Source: an uncultured Clostridia bacterium
GTDB taxonomy: Bacteria > Bacillota > Clostridia > Oscillospirales > Acutalibacteraceae
Assembly (NCBI GenBank): GCA_904420155.1
Contig: CAJFUH010000202.1
Coordinates: forward strand, 1 to 7,015
Reading direction: 5' to 3'
DNA: 7,015 nt
Shown: positions 1 to 4,698 of the stretch, in pieces
How positions within the stretch are numbered: position 1 is the stretch's first letter
Layout: each line of letters starts with the position of its first letter
The notes under the pieces: generated by a model
Database searches by the model: none
Seen by the model: the letters and a program-made list of their open reading frames with translations, nothing else
What the model was told of the DNA's origin: nothing
Made by a program: the position numbers and the translations under genes

Positions 1-285
1 CCAGGGATGTTTGCTTATGCGGATGGGAGCACGCCTCCGGAGGACGCTACAGACTATAGTAATATTGGGATTCTGTGGAAGGACTGCCCGTTGCTTACCT
101 CTATTGACTTGACGTCGGAGATTCAGGTTGGGGATGGTGAAACCCAGACCATAGATTCCCAGAAAGTATTTGAAAAGTTGCGGGTATGTATCCGTTCCAA
201 GAATTTCGATGAGAGCGATACCGAAACCGCTCAAAAATATGAGGATAACTGGAACCTGTATCAAAAGATAACTGGAAATGCATAA
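1..285 (+). CDS. 3' end of an unidentified gene, possibly the C-terminus of a leucine-rich-repeat surface protein
   Basis: The reading frame is open from the first base of the window to a TAA at 283-285, so the gene almost certainly begins upstream; an ATG at 7 has no convincing ribosome binding site. The visible 94 residues are acidic and polar, with no membrane segment. The stretch CPLLTSIDL has the spacing of a leucine-rich-repeat turn, and the tail, with YEDNW followed by NLYQKI, resembles the last repeat of BspA-like (LRR_5) proteins, which often end in a pattern of Y..xxW..Y..I. That resemblance is from memory and is weak, so the function should be treated as unknown. The coding nature is fairly likely because the frame stays open and ends just before the next gene region. 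No terminator is seen between it and the channel gene downstream. Confidence 0.5.
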   Translation, partial: PGMFAYADGSTPPEDATDYSNIGILWKDCPLLTSIDLTSEIQVGDGETQTIDSQKVFEKLRVCIRSKNFDESDTETAQKYEDNWNLYQKITGNA

Positions 286-315
286 TGCTGCGGTACAGAA
301 GTAAATGGAGAATAT

Positions 316-402
316 ATGGCAATGTATAGATCGTCTATCTGTTTCAGCCGATTCATACGGTCCGTTTTTTGCAGTGGAGTTCCATTCGGAGGCATCTTAT
401 GA
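316..402 (+). CDS. Possible 28-residue leader ORF overlapping the channel gene start
   Basis: An ATG at 316 is preceded by GGAG at 307-310 (5-base spacing) and opens a 28-codon frame ending in TGA at 400-402. That stop overlaps the channel gene's ATG at 399-401 in an ATGA arrangement, a classic geometry for translational coupling. The peptide is short, basic and rich in serine, phenylalanine and cysteine (it contains RSSICFSRFIRS) and resembles nothing I know. It could be a coupling leader or simply chance; the overlap and the ribosome-binding-like sequence are the only support. Confidence 0.25.
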   Translation: MAMYRSSICFSRFIRSVFCSGVPFGGIL

Positions 403-833
403 AAAAATTGCGCATATTAAAGGGGATTCTCATACGGACCCGAGCGAGCAAGATCCTCATTGGTTATCTTGTTTTTGTCCTGGCGTCCGCCCTCATCTTT
501 ACTTTATGCGAGCCGGATATTCGCACATATAGAGATGCGCTGGGGTACTGCGATACGGTCGTTTCTACTGCAGGATTTGGGGATATCGTAGTTACCACTG
601 CGATTGGAAAAATGGTTTCGGTAATTCTTACAATATACTCCGTCCTTGTCGTTGCAATTATTACGGGCGTGGTGGTTAACTATTATAACCAGATTATCCA
701 GATTCAGCAGGAAGAAACACTTGTTTCCTTTATCGATAAGCTGGAGAAACTCCCCGAATTATCAAAAGATGAATTGTTGCAGATTTCTAAAAAGGCTTCT
801 CTCTTTCCCAGGGAAAAAGACGAAAAATCTTGA
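399..833 (+). CDS. Small two-transmembrane potassium-channel-like protein
   Basis: The product has 144 residues and the Ion_trans_2 (two-helix pore) layout: a basic N-terminus, a first membrane helix at about residues 19-37, a pore loop at 44-63, a second helix at about 72-95, then a polar tail rich in Glu, Gln and Lys that may form a helical bundle. There is no RCK or other regulatory domain. The filter reads STAGFGDIV (T57 to D62), clearly related to the TVGYGD signature of potassium channels. It departs from the consensus where Val/Ile is expected (Ala58), and the pore helix carries Gly49 and Asp52 where KcsA has Trp67 and Val70. The start at 399 is chosen because GGAGG lies at 388-392 with ideal spacing; the same frame could reach a TTG at 369 but without such a site. 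An in-frame TAG lies farther upstream at 327-329. Predicted location is the cytoplasmic membrane. Whether it conducts potassium is inference. Confidence 0.8.
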   Translation: MKKLRILKGILIRTRASKILIGYLVFVLASALIFTLCEPDIRTYRDALGYCDTVVSTAGFGDIVVTTAIGKMVSVILTIYSVLVVAIITGVVVNYYNQIIQIQQEETLVSFIDKLEKLPELSKDELLQISKKASLFPREKDEKS

Positions 834-865
834 TAACATTTCGTCAGACTTCGTTTTCAGGCAAG

Positions 866-912
866 AGCCGCTAAGATGCAAGCTGGATTGATCAGCAGAG
901 ATCTTAGTGGCT
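866..912 (+). other. Extended stem-loop downstream of the channel gene
   Basis: Positions 866-877 (AGCCGCTAAGAT) pair with 901-912 (ATCTTAGTGGCT) in a 12-bp stem with one G-U pair. Inside it, 882-885 pairs with 893-896 after a symmetrical internal loop, leaving a 7-base apical loop. A modest T-rich stretch (TTTTATT) begins at 917, so it may act as a first, weak terminator for the channel transcript, or it may protect its 3' end. It lies 33 bases past the stop codon. It matches no named RNA family that I recognise. Confidence 0.5.
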
Positions 913-976
913 TCGTGTTTTATTGGCGGTATTTTTCTTATGTGATCCAAAAAAGCGATTCCCTTTTTCAACAGCC

Positions 977-1018
977 GAAAAGGATCCCCACAGAGTTTCC
1001 TCCGTGGGGATCCTTTTC
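977..1018. terminator. Bidirectional intrinsic terminator between convergent genes
   Basis: A perfect 15-bp stem joins 977-991 (GAAAAGGATCCCCAC) and 1004-1018, with a 12-base loop that can add three more pairs (993-995 with 1000-1002). The arms begin in A-runs and end in T-runs on both strands, so each direction reads a GC-rich hairpin followed by TTTT. It sits between the plus-strand channel gene and the minus-strand flavodoxin gene, exactly where a shared terminator is expected. Confidence 0.9.
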
Positions 1019-1095
1019 AAATAGGAAAGCATAAGAGTACCGAATATAAAAATAAGTCGAAATCAAAGAAAGAGTGTTGTGGAAAATAAAAATTC

Positions 1096-1521
1096 TTATT
1101 GCGCCAAGGCTTTTCCTAACTCTTGGCAGGCTGTGCAGGCGTCCTCGTCGGGGGCGTCGTTGCAGATTACAAAGTCGGCCACCAAATTGGCCCCGTCATT
1201 ACGGCAGGTTTCTTCCCAGTTGCGCATCCATTCGCCGTCGCCCCAACCATAAGAGCCGAACAAAGCGATGGATTTTCCAGCCAGTTTCGGTTCGCAGCTG
1301 GAAAACATGGGTTCAAATTCCCCTTCTTCCAGTTGTTCCGCCCCCATGGAGGGACAGCCGAAAGCGATGGAATCAAACGAATCCATCTGATCCGCGGAAA
1401 ACTCAGAAGCCTGGAATAATTCGGCCTGTGCGCCGGCGGCCTGCGCGCCGGTGAGCACCTGGTTAGCCATGGCCTCTGTATTCCCTGTACCGCTCCAATA
1501 TACAATAGCAACTTTTTTCAT
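1096..1521 (-). CDS. fld: Flavodoxin, short-chain clostridial type
   Basis: This is a 141-residue FMN-binding electron carrier of the cytoplasm that can replace ferredoxin in low-potential electron transfer. The sequence shows the phosphate-binding loop SGTGNTEAM (residues 10-18), the loop flanking one face of FMN (CPSMGAE, 56-62), the conserved LEEGEFEP segment (64-71), and the other FMN-facing loop GSYGWGDGEWM (89-99), whose Trp93 should stack on the flavin. Length and motifs agree closely with the Clostridium beijerinckii flavodoxin as I remember it, except that the Asp after the Met-Gly of the redox-switch loop is Ala61 here. The start at 1521 is set by the MKKVAIVYWSGTGNT beginning and by AAAGGAG at 1533-1539, 11 bases upstream, slightly long spacing. 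It is the second gene of an operon, 32 bases after DUF3793, and is followed by the terminator at 977-1018. Regulation by iron is inferred from the operators upstream of the operon. Confidence 0.95.
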   Translation of the reverse strand: MKKVAIVYWSGTGNTEAMANQVLTGAQAAGAQAELFQASEFSADQMDSFDSIAFGCPSMGAEQLEEGEFEPMFSSCEPKLAGKSIALFGSYGWGDGEWMRNWEETCRNDGANLVADFVICNDAPDEDACTACQELGKALAQ

Positions 1522-1553
1522 GGTTATGAATTCTCCTTTGCTTCTATATCTCA

Positions 1554-2108
1554 TCAAGCCGCTACAGCGAGCTGCTGAATGGTTTTGCCGTTTGTGAAAT
1601 GCCTTGTGTATACCTTCCGGCATTTTTCAAATTTTGCAAATTGCCGGAGAGCCTCGCATTCATTGCAGTAAACTTTCCAGAATCCGCAGCATAAGCAATT
1701 CTTTCCTTTGTTTTGGATAAATCCCTGGACGTCCCCCAAGGGATACCCCAAAAATACCCCGATTTCGTGGGGAAACCCATCACATTCCTGAATCCGTTTG
1801 GAGAGCTGGAATAGGACGTCTTTTACGGTAAAAACAGACAGGTACCCATAGGTTTGTAAAAAGTTCCATACGCCAGGCTGTTTGAGATCCTTTAATAGGC
1901 GTTTCCAGCGGTATACATATATCAGGGCCTTGTGGTTACAAATATGAAGGACTTGTAAAGAAATCCCTTTGCCGTTCAATTCCCGATTCCAAACATGCAA
2001 AACCTCATTCAGTTCTTCTAGGGAAGAAAACGGGCAGTTAAATAGATTTGCTGTTTTCAGACCAGCCAAAGTGGGGGAACAATGGGTAATTAAGTAGTGT
2101 TCCAGCAT
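1554..2108 (-). CDS. DUF3793 family protein
   Basis: The product has 184 residues and is recognised as DUF3793, a clostridial family of unknown biochemical role. Diagnostic segments are HCSPTLAGLKTANLF (9-23), KALIYVYR (60-67), FPHEIGVFLGYPLGDV (112-127) and CLCCGFWKVY (138-147). The C-terminal third carries clustered cysteines (138, 140, 141, 148, 151, 163), which could bind a metal or take part in redox chemistry; that is inference. No signal peptide or membrane helix is evident, so it is probably cytoplasmic. The start at 2108 is preferred over one ten codons upstream because a GAGGTG site lies just before it and the family typically begins ML.....HCSPT. It is the first gene of an operon with flavodoxin. 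From memory, members of this family often lie near flavodoxin or ferrous-iron uptake genes, which would fit a role in iron limitation. Confidence 0.9.
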   Translation of the reverse strand: MLEHYLITHCSPTLAGLKTANLFNCPFSSLEELNEVLHVWNRELNGKGISLQVLHICNHKALIYVYRWKRLLKDLKQPGVWNFLQTYGYLSVFTVKDVLFQLSKRIQECDGFPHEIGVFLGYPLGDVQGFIQNKGKNCLCCGFWKVYCNECEALRQFAKFEKCRKVYTRHFTNGKTIQQLAVAA

Positions 2109-2125
2109 GATACACCTCAAACAAA

Positions 2126-2152
2126 CCTTAGTTAGCAAAAACTAACCTAAGG
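2126..2152. promoter_or_regulatory. Palindromic operator-like site in the DUF3793 leader (DtxR/IdeR-like half sites)
   Basis: GTTAG (2131-2135) and CTAAC (2142-2146) form a perfect inverted repeat across 6 bases, and CCTTAG (2126-2131) with CTAAGG (2147-2152) extends it after a one-base offset. Read on the minus strand, the site begins with TTAGGTTAG, which is exactly the left half of the IdeR/DtxR consensus (TTAGGTTAG, one base, CTAACCTAA). The spacing between halves differs from that consensus, so the regulator is uncertain. In the transcript the same bases could fold into a 10-bp stem with one bulge. It lies 18 bases upstream of the DUF3793 start codon. Confidence 0.5.
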
Positions 2153-2163
2153 GGGTTAAAAAA

Positions 2164-2180
2164 GGATACTTTGTGTATCC
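2164..2180 (-). terminator. Small hairpin with a T-run in the DUF3793 leader (possible attenuator)
   Basis: Read on the minus strand, GGATAC pairs with GTATCC across a 5-base loop and is followed at once by six T residues (2158-2163 as A on the plus strand). The 6-bp stem has only three G-C pairs, so termination would be weak. It lies between the inferred transcription start near 2217 and the DUF3793 start at 2108, a position that suits attenuation more than the end of a gene. Confidence 0.35.
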
Positions 2181-2196
2181 GTTGATTAGCTATTCA

Positions 2197-2215
2197 TTAG
2201 TTAAGACTAACTGAA
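2197..2215. promoter_or_regulatory. Second operator-like palindrome at the DUF3793 transcription start
   Basis: AGTTA (2199-2203) and TAACT (2208-2212) form a perfect 5-bp inverted repeat over 4 bases inside TTAGTTAAGACTAACTGAA. It shares the TTAGTTA/TAACT core with the site at 2126-2152, though the spacing between halves is shorter. It sits immediately downstream of the minus-strand -10 element, over the predicted first transcribed bases, where a bound repressor would block transcription. Confidence 0.5.
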
Positions 2216-2223
2216 TTGATCAC

Positions 2224-2253
2224 ATAGTATCATATCCCATAGGCCCTTGTCAA
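2224..2253 (-). promoter_or_regulatory. Promoter of the DUF3793-flavodoxin operon
   Basis: On the minus strand a perfect -35 TTGACA (2253-2248) is followed after 18 bases by TACTAT (2229-2224), preceded by TG with one intervening base, making an extended -10. Transcription should begin near 2217, leaving a leader of about 110 bases that contains both palindromes and the hairpin. It is a sigma-A-type promoter by appearance. Confidence 0.65.
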
Positions 2254-2330
2254 GAGAAATTTGCAAGATAGAGAAAGCAAACATTTTGGAGTAGAAATAT
2301 GTCAGTCAGAAGGGGATGAGGGTTTTTTTG

Positions 2331-2359
2331 TTGCCCAGGTAAAATCTGTGTGATATAAT
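2331..2359 (+). promoter_or_regulatory. Promoter of the ruvCAB operon
   Basis: TTGCCC (2331-2336) and a perfect TATAAT (2354-2359) are separated by 17 bases, and TGA directly before the -10 gives an extended -10. Transcription would begin near 2366, about 45 bases before the ruvC start. I see no SOS (LexA-like) palindrome close to it, so damage induction is not supported by the sequence. Confidence 0.65.
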
Positions 2360-2411
2360 AAATAAATTCAATAGGATTCTGTTTTGTATGACAAAGGATA
2401 GGCGGTATGAT

Positions 2412-2918
2412 ATGATTATACTTGGGATCGATCCCGGTTATGCCATTGTCGGCTACGGGGCGATTCGTTTTGAGGGAGGCAGGTTTTCCCCAGTTGGGTA
2501 TGGGGCCGTCACCACGGAGGCGGAAGAACCGTTCAACAGGCGGTTGGAAGTGATTTACGACAATATGGAAAAAATGCTTTCCCTGTGCAGGCCGGACGCC
2601 ATGGCGGTGGAAAAGCTTTATTTTCAGAACAACCAGAAGACCGCCATTGGGGTGGCGGAAGCCAGAGGGGTGATTCTGCTGGCGGCCCAAAAAGCGGGGG
2701 TGCCGGTGTTTGAATATACCCCGCTTCAAGTGAAGATGGCGGTTACCGGTTATGGGCAGGCCCACAAACCCCAGGTGATGGAGATGACCCGCAGACTGTT
2801 AAAGCTCAGCGAAGTCCCAAAACCGGACGATACGGCGGATGCGCTGGCTATTGCTATTTGCCATGCCCATGCTGCGGGATCGAGATTGAGATGGAATCTG
2901 ATACAAGGAAGGTACTGA
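2412..2918 (+). CDS. ruvC: Holliday junction endonuclease RuvC
   Basis: RuvC is the dimeric, magnesium-dependent nuclease that cuts four-way DNA junctions symmetrically at the end of homologous recombination. The 168-residue product shows the RNase H-like fold signature: Asp7 in GIDPG, Glu67 in VEKLYF, and the C-terminal pair Asp140 and Asp143 in DDTADALAIAICH. These correspond to the four acidic catalytic residues of Escherichia coli RuvC. Length is normal for the family. The start at 2412 is chosen over an in-frame ATG at 2388 because AGGCGG at 2400-2405 is correctly spaced and the family begins MIILGIDPG. It is the first gene of the ruvCAB cluster, and ruvA begins 6 bases after its stop. 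No key residue is missing. Confidence 0.97.
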   Translation: MIILGIDPGYAIVGYGAIRFEGGRFSPVGYGAVTTEAEEPFNRRLEVIYDNMEKMLSLCRPDAMAVEKLYFQNNQKTAIGVAEARGVILLAAQKAGVPVFEYTPLQVKMAVTGYGQAHKPQVMEMTRRLLKLSEVPKPDDTADALAIAICHAHAAGSRLRWNLIQGRY

Positions 2919-2924
2919 CGGTTT

Positions 2925-3527
2925 ATGTTTTATAGCCTAAAAGGGATTTTAATTCATACAGAACCTGGATTCGCCGTAGTGGAGTGCGGTGGAGTGGGGT
3001 TTAAGTGTTTGACTACGATGAGCACGCAGCGCGCCCTTCCCAAATTGGGAAGCCAGGTTACGCTGTATACCCATATGAATGTCAGGGAAGACGCCATCGA
3101 CTTGTTCGGTTTTGCTACCCAAGGGGAGCTCCACTGTTTCAAACTGCTGACTTCGGTCACAGGGGTGGGATCCAAGGTGGGCCTTGCCATCCTTTCTGAA
3201 TTAGCTTCAGAGCAGGTGGCCATGGCCATTGCCTCCGGGGACAGCAAAACTTTGACCCGGGCGCCCGGCGTGGGGAATAAATTGGCGCAGCGCATCATAT
3301 TGGAATTAAAGGATAAATTAAAAGGATTAGCCGCCGAAAGCGGGACAGCGCCTGCGGCGGTAGGGGTGGTTTCCGCCGCAGGGAATATTTCCGAGGCTAT
3401 CAACGCTTTGACAGTGCTGGGATATTCCCCCTCCGAAGTGGCGCCGGTGGTGGCCAAACTGGAACCGTCCCTTCCAGTGGAGGAATTGATCCGTTTGAGC
3501 CTGAAGGCCATGGCAGGGAGGTTTTAG
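2925..3527 (+). CDS. ruvA: Holliday junction branch-migration protein RuvA
   Basis: RuvA is the junction-binding tetramer that holds the four arms in a square and loads the RuvB motors. The 200-residue product has the N-terminal OB-fold (about 1-64), with the acidic pin residues Glu55 and Asp56 in NVREDAIDLFGF. Two helix-hairpin-helix motifs follow, around TSVTGVGSKVGLAIL (76-90) and TRAPGVGNKLAQRII (111-125). A flexible Ala/Gly-rich linker (about 136-155) leads to the small C-terminal RuvB-contacting domain (156-200). The ATG at 2925 follows ruvC by 6 bases, with AAGGAAGG (2905-2912) inside the end of ruvC as the ribosome binding site, and it is followed by ruvB after 4 bases. Such tight spacing indicates one transcript. 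Confidence 0.97.
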   Translation: MFYSLKGILIHTEPGFAVVECGGVGFKCLTTMSTQRALPKLGSQVTLYTHMNVREDAIDLFGFATQGELHCFKLLTSVTGVGSKVGLAILSELASEQVAMAIASGDSKTLTRAPGVGNKLAQRIILELKDKLKGLAAESGTAPAAVGVVSAAGNISEAINALTVLGYSPSEVAPVVAKLEPSLPVEELIRLSLKAMAGRF

Positions 3528-3531
3528 TTAG

Positions 3532-4575
3532 GTGGATTTTGATTTTGATCTGGAAAACCGCATTGTGGATCCGGAGGGGATCCCGGAGGACACCGAACTG
3601 GAAAACCCTCTTCGGCCCAGAGTGCTGTCGGAATATATCGGGCAGGAAAAAGTCAAGGAAAACCTGTCGGTTTTTATAGAGGCCGCTAAGCTGCGCAAGG
3701 AATCTTTGGATCATGTGCTGCTTTACGGCCCCCCTGGGCTGGGGAAGACCACTTTGGCGGGCATTATCGCCAATGAACTGCATGTCAATATCCGCATTAC
3801 TTCCGGCCCGGCTATTGAAAAACCAGGGGATCTGGCGGCCCTGCTCACCAATTTAAATCCCGGGGACGTGCTGTTTATCGATGAGATCCACCGCCTTTCC
3901 CGCAGCGTGGAAGAGATTTTATATCCCGCTATGGAGGATTTTGCCATTGATATCATCACAGGGAAGGGGCAGATGGCGGCCTCTTATCATTTGCCCCTCC
4001 CCCGTTTTACCCTGGTGGGGGCGACCACCAGGGCGGGCCAGCTCACAGCGCCTTTGCGGGATCGCTTTGGGGTTGTGCTGCGTTTAGAAATGTACACGCC
4101 GGAAGAATTGGCCACCATTGTGCGCAGGAGCGCCGCTATTTTGGATATCCCGGTAGAACCGGAAGGGGCGCTGGAGATCGCCTCCCGTTCCCGGGGCACG
4201 CCCCGTATCGCCAACCGCCTGCTCAAACGGGTGCGGGATTTCGCCCAGGTAATCAGCGATGGGGTCATCTCTTATGAGACGGCGAAAACGGCGTTGGACC
4301 GCCTGGAAATAGACGAATTGGGGCTGGACGCCAATGACCGCCGCATGCTGGAAACCATGATCCGGTATTACAAAGGCGGCCCGGTGGGGCTGGAAACCCT
4401 GGCTGCGGCCATTGGGGAAGAGGCGGTCACGATTGAGGATGTGTACGAACCATACCTGATGCAAATCGGTTTTTTAAACCGTACCCCCCGGGGGCGGTGC
4501 GCTACGCATGCCGCTTACCTCCATTTAGGGCTGACGCCCCCGGGCATGGAGAATCAACAGCAGAAACTATATTAG
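3532..4575 (+). CDS. ruvB: Holliday junction branch-migration ATPase RuvB
   Basis: RuvB is the hexameric AAA+ motor that pumps DNA through the RuvA-bound junction. The 347-residue product has the Walker A motif GPPGLGKT (66-73), Walker B LFIDEIH (114-120), sensor 1 in LVGATTR (161-167), the arginine finger region RDRFG (176-180), and sensor 2 GTPRIANR (222-229). A winged-helix DNA-binding domain at the C-terminus ends with the family signature GFLNRTPRGR (313-322). Length is typical. The start is a GTG at 3532, with AGGGAGG (3515-3521) lying inside the end of ruvA. The gene completes a full ruvCAB set. A gap of 120 bases follows before glmM. Confidence 0.97.
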   Translation: MDFDFDLENRIVDPEGIPEDTELENPLRPRVLSEYIGQEKVKENLSVFIEAAKLRKESLDHVLLYGPPGLGKTTLAGIIANELHVNIRITSGPAIEKPGDLAALLTNLNPGDVLFIDEIHRLSRSVEEILYPAMEDFAIDIITGKGQMAASYHLPLPRFTLVGATTRAGQLTAPLRDRFGVVLRLEMYTPEELATIVRRSAAILDIPVEPEGALEIASRSRGTPRIANRLLKRVRDFAQVISDGVISYETAKTALDRLEIDELGLDANDRRMLETMIRYYKGGPVGLETLAAAIGEEAVTIEDVYEPYLMQIGFLNRTPRGRCATHAAYLHLGLTPPGMENQQQKLY

Positions 4576-4577
4576 TT

Positions 4578-4609
4578 TTTTCCACCAGGATAGGAATGAT
4601 GGTGGAAAA
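4578..4609. other. Stem-loop just after ruvB
   Basis: TTTTCCACCA (4578-4587) pairs perfectly with TGGTGGAAAA (4600-4609) around a 12-base loop, beginning 3 bases after the ruvB stop. In both directions the T-rich arm comes first and no T-run follows the stem, so it does not have the form of an intrinsic terminator. It could stabilise or process the mRNA between ruvB and glmM, or be a DNA palindrome for a protein. No family is recognised. Confidence 0.5.
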
Positions 4610-4682
4610 GAATTGGTATTCTATAGACGAGACAACATTCACAGGAGTTTCCATATCCGGCCGATAGCCGAATTTTATCAAT

Positions 4683-4698
4683 AGGAGTGATCGAATTG
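4683..4698 (+). promoter_or_regulatory. Ribosome binding site that fixes the glmM start at TTG
   Basis: AGGAG at 4683-4687 lies 8 bases before a TTG at 4696-4698. A GTG at 4687 in the same frame overlaps this site and cannot be served by it, so TTG is the better start and gives the standard family beginning MGRLFGTDG. Confidence 0.8.

Noticed and set aside
305..532. Plus-strand frame of 75 codons overlapping the channel start
   Set aside because: It is out of frame with the channel, shows no recognisable motif and overlaps the coding part that includes the first membrane helix.
950..968. AAAAAG/CTTTTT inverted repeat
   Set aside because: The stem is six A-T-dominated pairs with no supporting context and is next to a much stronger terminator; probably chance.
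1074..1454. Plus-strand frame of 126 codons in the flavodoxin region
   Set aside because: Its Arg/Pro-rich translation is the antisense of a confident flavodoxin gene.
2250..2765. Minus-strand open frame of 171 codons across the ruvC start
   Set aside because: It runs antisense through both divergent promoters and through ruvC, and the His/Pro-rich composition is typical of a shadow frame.
2954..3511. Long minus-strand open frame of 185 codons opposite ruvA
   Set aside because: It lies wholly antisense to a clearly recognised RuvA, has low-complexity Ser/Ala/Thr composition and no ribosome binding site worth noting.
4657..4675. CGGC/GCCG mini-hairpin followed by AATTTTAT before glmM
   Set aside because: A four-base-pair stem is too short for a terminator, and no glmS ribozyme or riboswitch-like sequence surrounds it.
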